Below are positions 1 through 5,591 of a DNA stretch of 5,752 nucleotides, in pieces. Both the position numbers and the translations under genes were made by a program. The stretch's first letter is position 1. The number at the start of each line of letters is the position of its first letter. The stretch covers positions 1 through 5,752 of the forward strand of contig JAQGMX010000435.1 of assembly GCA_028292145.1 (NCBI GenBank), in the 5' to 3' direction. Source of the DNA: Variovorax sp. (GTDB lineage: Bacteria; Pseudomonadota; Gammaproteobacteria; Burkholderiales; Burkholderiaceae_C). The notes under the pieces were generated by a model. It was not told the origin of the DNA and did not search any database. It worked only from the letters and a program-made list of their open reading frames with translations.

Positions 1-81
1 AACGGCTGGGACCAGCTCGATCATTCGGCGCTGGTGAAGGCGCTGGAGCTGATGGCGAATCACGAAGTCGCTTCTTCCTGA
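1..81 (+). CDS. C-terminal fragment, probable 3-hydroxyisobutyrate dehydrogenase-type (6PGDH-like) oxidoreductase
   Basis: Frame 1 is open from the first base and ends at TGA 79-81, giving the last 26 residues of a protein that starts outside the window. The fragment contains a Leu-Asp-His-Ser-Ala-Leu stretch followed by an amphipathic Leu-rich helix. This resembles the very C-terminus of the beta-hydroxyacid dehydrogenase family (3-hydroxyisobutyrate dehydrogenase, tartronate semialdehyde reductase), which often ends with a DxDHSA..xxLE segment. Those enzymes use NAD(P) to oxidise or reduce short beta-hydroxyacids in the cytoplasm. The Rossmann domain and catalytic lysine lie outside the window, so the product rests on a short tail only. 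That this is a real gene end is more certain than its family. It converges on the Bug-family gene, 25 nt away. Confidence 0.6.
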   Translation, partial: NGWDQLDHSALVKALELMANHEVASS

Positions 82-97
82 TCGCCCGATCTGACAA

Positions 98-119
98 GCG
101 GGTGGATTAATCCATCCGC
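98..119 (+). terminator. Possible terminator hairpin between convergent genes
   Basis: In + strand RNA, 98-106 pairs with 111-119 over nine base pairs (one G-U at 102/115) around a UUAA loop at 107-110. The core TGGATTAATCCA (103-114) is a perfect 12-bp palindrome. It lies 16 nt after the + strand stop at 81 and covers the stop codon of the convergent Bug gene. No U-tract follows on either strand, and in minus-strand RNA the 102/115 pair becomes an A-C mismatch. If it acts at all, it probably serves the + strand gene. Low confidence because the classic tail is missing. Confidence 0.35.
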
Positions 120-1087
120 GCGCCGGACGCCCGCACCGCCTTTTCCCAGCGCGGCGTCTCGGTCACCAGGAAACGTCCGAAGTCTTCGCTGCCGAGGAAC
201 GCCGGATCGGCACCCTGGCTGACCATGCGTTCGCGCACGTCGGCGCTGGTCAGCACCTGCCGGAACGCATCGCTCAGCTTGACGACGACGTCTTTCGGCG
301 TGTCTTTCGGCGCGAGAAAGCCGTAGAAGCCGACGACCTCGAAGTCTTTCACGCCCGACTCGATCACCGTCGGCACGTCGGGCAACGCGGGGTTGCGCTC
401 GCGACTCGTGACCGCCAGTGCGCGCACTTTCCCCTGCTTGTGATAGTTGGCCGCCTGCGGAATCGACTCCGCCATGAACTGCACCTGGCCACCCATCAGG
501 TCGGTGAACGCCGGCGCGCTGCCGCGGTACGGGATGTGGACCATGAAGACGCCTGTCGCGGTCTTGAACATCTCGGGCACTAGGTGGCTGATGCCGCCGT
601 TGCCGGCCGATCCGTAGTTGATCTGGCCCGGTCGCGCCTTGGCATAGTCGATGAACTGCCGCAGGTTCTGCACAGGCAGCTTCGGCGCGACGAGCAGGGC
701 CAGCGGCTGCATCGCGGTTCTCGCGACCGGAACGAAATCACGCAGCGTGTTGTACGGGAGCTTGCTGTAGAGCGCGCCGTTGATGACCGCGACGCCCGTG
801 TTCGCAAGCATCAGCGTGTAGCCGTCCGGAGCGCTTTTTGCGACCGCATCCGCGCCGACCGAACCACCTGCGCCCGGTTTGTAGTCGACGATCAGCGGCT
901 GACCGAGTACCGCCTGCAGCTTGTCGGTCAGCAGGCGCGCGTGCTGGTCGAGCGGACCGCCGGCGGGGAAGCCGATCACGATCTTGATGGGTTTGTCAGG
1001 ATAGGCCGCGAGGGCGGTCGACGCTGCTGTGGCAAGCGTGAGGAAAAGCGCCGCGCAAACTGCGGCGCGAGTGAAGTTAAGGCTCAT
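107..1087 (-). CDS. Bug-family (TctC-like) periplasmic solute-binding protein
   Basis: This 326-aa protein has the usual length and layout of tripartite tricarboxylate transporter substrate-binding proteins (Bug family, TctC-like). Residues 1-28 form a signal peptide (Arg at 7, hydrophobic core 8-24, cleavage near Ala-Leu-Ala-Ala 25-28). The mature protein begins YPDKPIKIVIGFPAGGPLD, the family's standard first strand and ligand loop; Asp47 in GGPLDQHAR is the typical pocket Asp. PGAGGSVGAD (71-80) and YGSAGNGGISHL (158-169) are further family signatures. It should bind a small organic acid or related metabolite in the periplasm; the ligand cannot be predicted. No TctA/TctB membrane subunits are in the window, which is common for Bug proteins. 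The ATG at 1087 has a GGAGA Shine-Dalgarno six nt upstream (1094-1098). The preceding minus-strand gene ends 66 nt upstream, so it could be read from that operon or from its own promoter. Confidence 0.95.
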   Translation of the reverse strand: MSLNFTRAAVCAALFLTLATAASTALAAYPDKPIKIVIGFPAGGPLDQHARLLTDKLQAVLGQPLIVDYKPGAGGSVGADAVAKSAPDGYTLMLANTGVAVINGALYSKLPYNTLRDFVPVARTAMQPLALLVAPKLPVQNLRQFIDYAKARPGQINYGSAGNGGISHLVPEMFKTATGVFMVHIPYRGSAPAFTDLMGGQVQFMAESIPQAANYHKQGKVRALAVTSRERNPALPDVPTVIESGVKDFEVVGFYGFLAPKDTPKDVVVKLSDAFRQVLTSADVRERMVSQGADPAFLGSEDFGRFLVTETPRWEKAVRASGARMD

Positions 1088-1093
1088 GGTCCG

Positions 1094-1115
1094 TCTCCGT
1101 TTTAGTTGGCGGAGA
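1094..1115 (-). promoter_or_regulatory. Hairpin sequestering the Bug gene Shine-Dalgarno
   Basis: On the minus-strand transcript, UCUCCG (1115-1110) can pair with CGGAGA (1099-1094) across a 10-nt A-rich loop (1109-1100). The downstream arm contains the GGAGA Shine-Dalgarno of the Bug gene, so folding would hide it. The six-bp stem is perfect. A six-bp match over this distance can arise by chance, so a regulatory role is only suggested. Confidence 0.3.
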
Positions 1116-1153
1116 TCATAAGCAGGGTCTGCGGACGCCTTCTCGGATGGGTC

Positions 1154-1489
1154 TCATGGGTACAGCGCCGCCCGCCGAAGCTTCTTGCAGTTCTTGCCGT
1201 TCGCGTTTTTGACAAAGAGCCTGTCGGCTTCGGTCATCCAGCGCATGTTCTCGCGCTTGTCCTGGCCGTTGGCGCACAGCTCGACGATGTAGCCGACGTG
1301 CCAGCCCGGACAGGCTCCCTTGATGGTGCCGTCGGAAGGGCAGGGGTTTTCGAGCCTGAAGGCACGCAACTCCTCCTTGTCGCGCGGATTCTTGGCTTCG
1401 GCAACCAGCGGGACTGCGGCCAGCAGGAGAGACAGCAGGAGGGAAAGCTGGAAGAGGTGCGGCGTCGTTTTCATTGATTTTTTAACCAT
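1154..1489 (-). CDS. Small secreted HNH-endonuclease-like protein, catalytic His apparently lost
   Basis: From the ATG at 1489 the protein is 111 aa. A signal peptide (Lys3, Lys4, Lys7, hydrophobic stretch 15-30, Ala-Glu-Ala cut near 32) implies export. The mature part follows the pattern of small bacterial HNH-nuclease proteins: ENPCPSDGTIKGACPGW (47-63), a strand-turn with ELCANG (70-75), ENMRWMT (80-86) and a terminal Lys-Asn-Cys. Family members usually read PGY-VDH-xPL and then NMQWQT. Here the Asp-His pair is replaced by Gly66-Tyr67 and the following Pro by Glu70, so the general base is missing while Asn81 and cysteines 50, 60, 72 and 101 remain. It may be a structural or binding relic, stabilised by disulfides in the periplasm. 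The start is uncertain: a GGAGG core (1506-1502) lies 12 nt before ATG 1489, while another in-frame ATG at 1474 gives 106 aa. It lies 29 nt after the TPR gene, probably in one transcript. Confidence 0.8.
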   Translation of the reverse strand: MVKKSMKTTPHLFQLSLLLSLLLAAVPLVAEAKNPRDKEELRAFRLENPCPSDGTIKGACPGWHVGYIVELCANGQDKRENMRWMTEADRLFVKNANGKNCKKLRRAALYP

Positions 1490-1494
1490 ATCAT
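1471..1494 (-). other. Possible 7-codon leader ORF overlapping the small gene's start
   Basis: ATG at 1494-1492 opens a reading frame of seven codons (Met-Ile-Trp-Leu-Lys-Asn-Gln) that ends at TGA 1473-1471. Its stop overlaps the ATG at 1474 of the HNH-like gene as ATGA. Its distance to the strong GGGAGGT (1507-1501) is 6 nt, better than for either start of the main gene. It could be a leader that couples translation to the 1474 start. It could equally be chance, since the ATG at 1489 is also within reach of the same Shine-Dalgarno. Confidence 0.25.
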
Positions 1495-1500
1495 CGACCG

Positions 1501-1507
1501 ACCTCCC
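1501..1507 (-). promoter_or_regulatory. Strong Shine-Dalgarno GGGAGGT of the HNH-like gene
   Basis: The minus strand reads GGGAGGT at 1507-1501, within the 29 nt between the TPR gene stop (1519) and the first start of the small gene. Three ATGs follow: 1494 (out of frame with the gene, 6-nt spacing), 1489 (in frame, 11-nt spacing) and 1474 (in frame, 26-nt spacing). The strength of this site argues that the small gene is translated in its own right. Confidence 0.6.
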
Positions 1508-1518
1508 ATGTCGGTGGG

Positions 1519-2442
1519 TTACCAGCCGTTGTCGCTGTCGTTCAGGTCGTTGCCAGAGTCTCTGGCGCCGTCGTCCCATGAGCCTGCGTCGGTGATTCCG
1601 AAGTCGTTGCCGCCCAGATCGTCCGAGGTGTAGGGGCCAAGATCGTTGGGGAAGGCGGGTTGGCTGGTCTGGACCGGCGCAGGCGTCGCAGCAGCCGTGC
1701 CTTCGCGATGGCCGAAATAGTTCACCGCCTGCTGGACCGCGACGGCGCCCAATCCCATCGCGGCGCCGGACATCAAGGCGCCGCCCAGGCCACTGCCGGC
1801 GGGTGCTGCGGTGGCCGGTGTTGCGGTAGGGGTCACATATGTGGGGGTGTACGCGGCGGTGGTCGCGGTGGCGGGCGATGCCTGCGTGGCAAAGCCTTGA
1901 GGAACCGTCGACGCGCCAGCCGTACCCGCGCCTCGATTGCCCTGACGCCTGAAGATCAGGAACGCAGCCATGGCGAGCAGCAGCGCAAGAGCGATCTTCA
2001 CCGGCATGCCGATCGAAGACGCCGCACTGGTCGCAGCGACCGGCGCAGCGGCGCTTCGGGATGGCGGCGTCGTGACCGTCGGACCGTCGACGCCGTCGAA
2101 TGTCCGGCGCAAGTTCTCGACCACGCCCGGTTTGGCGAACGGCAGGCCGGGCTCCAGCGCGTCGGCGCGAACGTATTCGGCCTTGGCGGCAGCGCGATGG
2201 CCTTCCTTCGCCAGCAATTCGGCATGAACGAAATGCGCTTTCGCGCTCTGCGGATGTGCGCTCAGCACGCGGGCCATCATGGCGTCCGCATCCGAAAACC
2301 TGCCGCTTTCCGCTGCGCGATAGATCTCGTCGATCGTCGGCTCGTGCACGCGGGCAGATGCGGGGTCGGCTTGTGCGAAAGCGGCGACGGGCAGCGTCAG
2401 TGCAGCGATCAGGGCCAGTTGGACAGCATGGCATTTCAACAT
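1519..2442 (-). CDS. Exported/membrane TPR protein with acidic C-terminal tail, function unknown
   Basis: The 307-aa protein starts at ATG 2442, chosen because AAAGG lies 7 nt upstream and because the signal peptide then begins cleanly (residues 1-23, AFA cut before QADP). Residues 37-97 form helical TPR-like repeats (IYRAAESGRFSDADAMMARVL, then AHFVHAELLAKEGHRAAAKAEY and ADALEPG). A Pro/Ala/Ser linker leads to one transmembrane helix (147-164) capped by Arg-Arg. Then comes a long Ala/Thr/Pro-rich stretch (170-215), a Gly/Ala-rich apolar segment (217-240), and an acidic Asn/Asp/Gly/Ser tail (267-307) ending in Trp. The TPR part should be periplasmic and mediate protein contacts; the tail would be cytoplasmic if the helix is the only membrane crossing. 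I do not recognise a characterised family. Two in-frame upstream starts (2457, and GTG 2496) are possible but have poorer spacing or no signal-peptide advantage. It leads the operon with the HNH-like gene. Confidence 0.82.
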   Translation of the reverse strand: MLKCHAVQLALIAALTLPVAAFAQADPASARVHEPTIDEIYRAAESGRFSDADAMMARVLSAHPQSAKAHFVHAELLAKEGHRAAAKAEYVRADALEPGLPFAKPGVVENLRRTFDGVDGPTVTTPPSRSAAAPVAATSAASSIGMPVKIALALLLAMAAFLIFRRQGNRGAGTAGASTVPQGFATQASPATATTAAYTPTYVTPTATPATAAPAGSGLGGALMSGAAMGLGAVAVQQAVNYFGHREGTAAATPAPVQTSQPAFPNDLGPYTSDDLGGNDFGITDAGSWDDGARDSGNDLNDSDNGW

Positions 2443-2444
2443 AT

Positions 2445-2466
2445 ATGTACCTTTCATGTACCTTTC
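2445..2466 (-). repeat. Tandem 11-bp repeat duplicating the ribosome-binding unit of the TPR gene
   Basis: GAAAGGTACAT occurs twice in perfect tandem on the minus strand (2466-2456 and 2455-2445). Each copy carries an AAAGG Shine-Dalgarno. The copy nearest the gene sits 7 nt before ATG 2442. The junction of the two copies creates a second in-frame ATG at 2457, only 3 nt from the upstream AAAGG. The repeat therefore duplicates the ribosome-binding unit and argues for 2442 as the main start. Confidence 0.75.
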
Positions 2467-2510
2467 GCGCGCCACACCCATGGCGCATGCGCACACTGGA
2501 CCACCAGCGA

Positions 2511-2532
2511 CTTAAAGCAGGCTTAAACCAGA
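2511..2532. repeat. Two direct 11-bp repeats in the divergent intergenic region
   Basis: CTTAAAGCAGG (2511-2521) is followed directly by CTTAAACCAGA (2522-2532), identical at 9 of 11 positions; a weaker CTT-starting unit follows at 2533. The units are spaced about one DNA helical turn apart. They lie 69-90 bp upstream of the TPR gene start and 71-92 bp upstream of the epimerase gene start. The position suits a regulator site for either divergent gene. They are also the only A/T-rich spot in this intergenic region and might contain promoter elements. No convincing -35/-10 pair was found. Confidence 0.4.
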
Positions 2533-2602
2533 CTTGTGCACCGCCCGGAGCGACCATTTCGATGCCCTATGCTTGGCGGCTCCCGAATTGCCGTGCCTCC
2601 GA

Positions 2603-3595
2603 ATGAACCTGTCTTCGCCGAATTTCGAACCCACGTCGGCCACCCGACCGCTGGCTGCAATCACCGGCGCAACAGGCTTCATCGGGCGCCACGCGGTCGA
2701 GGCGCTGATCCAGGCGGGCTGGCGTGTGCGATTGCTGCTGCGGCGCGATCCGTCCGGATCGTCCTGGCGCGCGTCGCGCCCCGAAGTCGTCGCCGGTTCG
2801 CTGAACGACGAAGCCGCCCTCGACCGGCTGGTCGACGGTGCCGACGCGGTAATCCATCTCGCCGGCCTGATCAAGGCAGCGCGGCGCGCCGATTTCTTCG
2901 AGGTCAACCGCGACGGTGCCGTGCGGCTGGCCGAAGCTGTCAGGCGGCACGCGCCCGACGCCCACTTCGTGATGGTTTCCAGCCTCGCCGCCCGCGAGCC
3001 TTCGCTGTCCGATTACGCCGCCAGCAAGCAGGCCGGCGAATCCGCGGTGCGCGATGTGCTGGGCAACCGCGCGACCGTCCTGCGTCCGCCCGCGGTCTAC
3101 GGCCCTGGCGACCGCGAAACGCTGCGTTTCTTCCAGGTCGCCGCCTGGCGCCGCATTCCGCTGATGGGCGGGCCCGATGCCCGTGCCGCCCTGATCCATG
3201 TGCGCGACCTGGCGAGGTTGATCGCGGTGCTCGCTGCCGCACCGCCCAGCGGCCAGGTCATGACCGCCGCCGACAACCATCCCGAGGGCTACAGCTGGAG
3301 CGGTTTGCTCGGCGCCGCCGCGCGCGCCATCGGCAATCCCGAACCGCGCTTCGTCCAGGCGCCACCGGCGCTTCTGCGCGGCGTGGCCTTGATCGGTGAT
3401 CTCGCACGGTTCGCCGGCTCAGCCAGCATGCTCAACACGCAGAAGCTGCGCGAGCTGCGCCATGCAGACTGGGCTGTCGCGCCCGGCGAGCTGGCGCGCC
3501 CGTCCGGCTGGGCGCCAGTATTCGACATCGACAGCGGATTTGCCGATGCCGTCGCCTGGTATCGCGCGGCCGGCTGGTTGCCGCAGGCACGATGA
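2603..3595 (+). CDS. NAD-dependent epimerase/dehydratase (extended SDR)
   Basis: From ATG 2603 the protein is 330 aa, normal for extended short-chain dehydrogenases acting on nucleotide sugars or related substrates. The N-terminal Rossmann fold shows TGATGFIGRH (21-30) with the Gly-x-x-Gly-x-x-Gly cofactor motif (22, 25, 28). Further on are a HLAG loop (85-88), Ser126-Ser127 at the active site, the catalytic Tyr138-x-x-x-Lys142, and RPPAVYGPGD (161-170), typical of the family. The protein is cytosolic and its substrate cannot be assigned; sugar epimerase and hydroxysteroid-dehydrogenase-like relatives share this plan. No good Shine-Dalgarno precedes ATG 2603. An in-frame TTG at 2588 with GGCGG 8 nt upstream would add five residues, so the start is somewhat uncertain. 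The stop overlaps the next gene's start as ATGA, which implies co-translation with the ELM1-like protein and a shared glycan role. Confidence 0.92.
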   Translation: MNLSSPNFEPTSATRPLAAITGATGFIGRHAVEALIQAGWRVRLLLRRDPSGSSWRASRPEVVAGSLNDEAALDRLVDGADAVIHLAGLIKAARRADFFEVNRDGAVRLAEAVRRHAPDAHFVMVSSLAAREPSLSDYAASKQAGESAVRDVLGNRATVLRPPAVYGPGDRETLRFFQVAAWRRIPLMGGPDARAALIHVRDLARLIAVLAAAPPSGQVMTAADNHPEGYSWSGLLGAAARAIGNPEPRFVQAPPALLRGVALIGDLARFAGSASMLNTQKLRELRHADWAVAPGELARPSGWAPVFDIDSGFADAVAWYRAAGWLPQAR

Positions 3596-4668
3596 AATCC
3601 GTCGACGCTTCTGCGCCGCTCTGGGTGCTGCTCGGCACGCGCCACGGCGACAACCAGCAGTTGCTCGCCATCGCCGACGCACTCGGCATTCCCTACCGCG
3701 CCGTTCCGCTGCGCTTCAATGCGGCTGCCGGACTGCCGCCAGCGTTGCTGGGCGCCAGCCGGCTGGCCTGGAAATGCAAGGGCGAAGTTCCGCTCGCGGC
3801 GCCCTGGCCGCGCGCAGTGCTGGCCTCGGGTCGCAAATGCGTATCGGCTGCGCGGTGGATTCGCGAACAGTCGGGCGGTCAGACGCGTCTGATCCACGTC
3901 AACCGGCCGTGGGCGCCGCTTGCGTGGTTCGACTTGGTCATCACGACACCGCAGTACGCCGTTCCGCCGCGTGCCAACGTGCTGATCAACCGGTTGCCGT
4001 TTCTGTTGCCGCCAACACCGGTCGCAGTGCCGCTTCCCGCGTCTTTTCAGGCGCTCGCGCAGACGATGCCGCGCCCCTGGACGCTGGCGATGGTCGGCGG
4101 CGACAGCCGGCCGTTCGTCCTCGACGATGCTGCGGCAGCCAAGCTCGCAGACACGGTCAACGCGCAGGTCCGCACCCACGGCGGCAGCGCCTGGGTGCTC
4201 GGCAGTCCGCGAACGCCCGAATCGGCGATGGGCGTCATCGAACGTGCGCTCGACGTGCCGTCGCAGCTGGTTCGCTGGGGGCAAGGCGAGAATCCCTACC
4301 AGGCGCTGCGCCAGACCGCCGACCGTTTCGTGGTCACCATGGACAGCGCATCGATGCTGACCGAGGCGCTGCTCAGCGGCTGTCCTGTCGTACCGTTCGA
4401 TCTGCCGGTGCGTCCTGACTGGCGCTGGCGACTGACGGCTTCGTGGCGCGAAACGGCAGCGCGTACGCCGGGTTCGATCATCGGGCGCAGCTTCGAAATG
4501 CTGCAGGATCTCGGATTGTTGTCGTCGGTGCGCGATCTGGGTTTGATGCGCCGGTCACTGGAAGAAGCGGGCGCGTTCGACGGAACCGGCAGCGCACCTG
4601 CGCTCGCCCTACAAGAGCGCGAAAACACGCTGGCGCGCATCGCCGCGCTGATTGCGACGCCGCGCTAA
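3592..4668 (+). CDS. ELM1 family (DUF1022) GT-B-like protein
   Basis: This 358-aa protein matches the bacterial branch of the 'mitochondrial fission ELM1' family, whose members look like GT-B fold glycosyltransferases. Signatures in order: GTRHGDNQQLLAIADALG (15-32), the usual GxxxGDNxQ opening; GRK (80-82); FDLVITTPQY (113-122); a Val-Gly-Gly loop (168-170) that starts the second Rossmann-like domain; SPRTP (205-209), the family's TSRRTP position; ENPY (233-236); and VTMDSASMLTEAL (248-260), the donor-site-like helix. There is no signal peptide or membrane segment, so it is cytosolic or peripheral. The bacterial proteins are biochemically obscure; the neighbouring epimerase and glycosyltransferase favour transfer of a sugar in envelope glycan synthesis over any fission role. 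ATG 3592 overlaps the upstream stop (ATGA) and has no strong Shine-Dalgarno, so translational coupling is likely. Confidence 0.92.
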   Translation: MKSVDASAPLWVLLGTRHGDNQQLLAIADALGIPYRAVPLRFNAAAGLPPALLGASRLAWKCKGEVPLAAPWPRAVLASGRKCVSAARWIREQSGGQTRLIHVNRPWAPLAWFDLVITTPQYAVPPRANVLINRLPFLLPPTPVAVPLPASFQALAQTMPRPWTLAMVGGDSRPFVLDDAAAAKLADTVNAQVRTHGGSAWVLGSPRTPESAMGVIERALDVPSQLVRWGQGENPYQALRQTADRFVVTMDSASMLTEALLSGCPVVPFDLPVRPDWRWRLTASWRETAARTPGSIIGRSFEMLQDLGLLSSVRDLGLMRRSLEEAGAFDGTGSAPALALQERENTLARIAALIATPR

Positions 4669-4678
4669 CCGCTGCGCG
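4661..4678. terminator. Weak hairpin at the convergent gene junction
   Basis: CGCGC (4661-4665) can pair with GCGCG (4674-4678) around an 8-nt loop containing the stop of the ELM1-like gene. On the + strand TTCCT follows. The gap between the convergent genes is only 14 nt (4669-4682), so any terminator must lie here or inside the coding ends. The stem is short and there is no real U-tract, so this is a weak candidate. Confidence 0.22.
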
Positions 4679-4682
4679 TTCC

Positions 4683-5591
4683 TCAGACAGCGGCGCGAGC
4701 GGCCTTCGCGATGCAGTCCATCGCGTCGGGACGCACATGACCGCGCGAGATCTCGGCTTCCAGCAGCGCGCGATCGATCGATCCGTTGTCCAGGCATTCG
4801 CCCAGCATCCGGAAAAACAGCCGTTCCTGCGCCGCATCCGGATGACGCCGATATCGTCCCGCACCCCGCCCGGTCAGTTTGCGCAGCCAGATGCCGGCGC
4901 GCGACTTGAAGGTCGTCCCGCGCGGCGTGAAATCCGACGGCAGGCCCGTTTTCCACGGCTGCGTGCGGCGGTGCGTGTTGTGCAGCAGCCGGGTTTCGGG
5001 CGTGAGCCGGTCGAAATCGTTCCAGACCGATTCGAGCGGCGCGACGCTGCCGGCCGGTTCCAGCAGCAGCCACATCCAGTCGCGGTAGTCGCGCTCGCCG
5101 CGGAACGTGCGTTCGAAGTCGCTCGACCATTGCCAGTGGCGCAGCTTCGCGCAGTCCATCAGCATCACGCTCGACGCAAAATGCAGCGGCCGGCGAAAGT
5201 CGCCTTCCATCTGGCGCGCCATCACGGCGGCGCCACCCATGTCGCGGTCCAACAGTTCGTTGATGTCGCCCAGCGCGAAGATGTCCGGGTCGATCAGGAC
5301 CGCACGGCCGGCATGGTTCATCAGTTCGGGCACCGCGAAACGCAGCGGCGTGAAGGACTGCAGGTCGTCGTTGCGCCACATTACCTGTTTGCCTTCGCGC
5401 AGGTAGCTGCGACCTTCGAATTGCGCGAATGCCGGGAAATCCGTCGTCTGGATGATGTGAACGTCAAAGCGCTCCGGCGCTGCGCTTCGGCTTTTCAGCG
5501 CATGCCTCGCCACCAGCGCGCCGACGATCTGCTTCGGATTCGTATGGATGAAGACGGCATTGCGCAGGGTCATTTCCGTCACGTCCGTCAT
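4683..5591 (-). CDS. GT8-like glycosyltransferase
   Basis: The 302-aa protein has the plan of a small GT-A fold glycosyltransferase related to family 8. NAVFIHTNPKQIVGALVA (11-28) is the first strand and nucleotide-binding region. The metal-binding DxD is Asp101-Pro-Asp103 in VLIDPDIFALGDI (98-110). FASSVMLMDC (138-147) matches the strand that carries acceptor-site residues, and LLHNTHRRTQPWK (202-214) has the His...Lys-Pro-Trp-like C-terminal element that binds the second metal and diphosphate. The C-terminal 75 residues are basic and helical and may contact membrane or acceptor. It should transfer a sugar from a nucleotide donor in the cytoplasm. The ATG at 5591 is chosen because GAGG lies 10 nt upstream and it overlaps the previous gene's stop (ATGA); ATG 5573 is an alternative with no good Shine-Dalgarno. 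It converges on the ELM1-like gene. Confidence 0.9.
   Translation of the reverse strand: MTDVTEMTLRNAVFIHTNPKQIVGALVARHALKSRSAAPERFDVHIIQTTDFPAFAQFEGRSYLREGKQVMWRNDDLQSFTPLRFAVPELMNHAGRAVLIDPDIFALGDINELLDRDMGGAAVMARQMEGDFRRPLHFASSVMLMDCAKLRHWQWSSDFERTFRGERDYRDWMWLLLEPAGSVAPLESVWNDFDRLTPETRLLHNTHRRTQPWKTGLPSDFTPRGTTFKSRAGIWLRKLTGRGAGRYRRHPDAAQERLFFRMLGECLDNGSIDRALLEAEISRGHVRPDAMDCIAKAARAAV

Noticed and set aside
1122..1132. GCAG/CTGC mini inverted repeat between the HNH-like and Bug genes, considered as a terminator
   Set aside because: Four-bp stem with a three-nt loop and no U-tract; too weak to call.
2483..2492. GCGCATGCGC perfect 10-bp palindrome upstream of the TPR gene
   Set aside because: Short G/C palindromes are frequent in such DNA. 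It has no second copy and no link to a promoter I can identify, so it is not called an operator.
1660..2526. Long + strand open frame (288 aa) opposite the TPR gene
   Set aside because: Arg/Gly-rich composition with no recognisable motif, antisense to a gene with a signal peptide, TPR repeats and a good Shine-Dalgarno.
1490..2557. The frame of the HNH-like gene stays open far upstream, giving a 467-aa minus-strand reading frame
   Set aside because: The extension runs over the TPR gene in another frame, is Arg-rich with no domain or signal peptide, and is the usual G/C-rich shadow. The real gene begins after its own Shine-Dalgarno at 1501-1507.
2534..2602. Upstream TTG start for the epimerase gene, adding 23 residues
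   Set aside because: The added residues precede the normal SDR N-terminus, have no homology-like features and would run through the intergenic repeats; ATG 2603 fits the family length.
3289..4284. Long minus-strand open frame (331 aa) opposite the epimerase and ELM1-like genes
   Set aside because: Arg/Gln-rich shadow translation crossing two well-supported genes; no motifs.
4609..5379. Minus-strand 256-aa open frame overlapping the GT8-like gene in another frame
   Set aside because: The GT8 frame carries the DxD and C-terminal His/Lys motifs; this one has only Arg/Ala-rich sequence.
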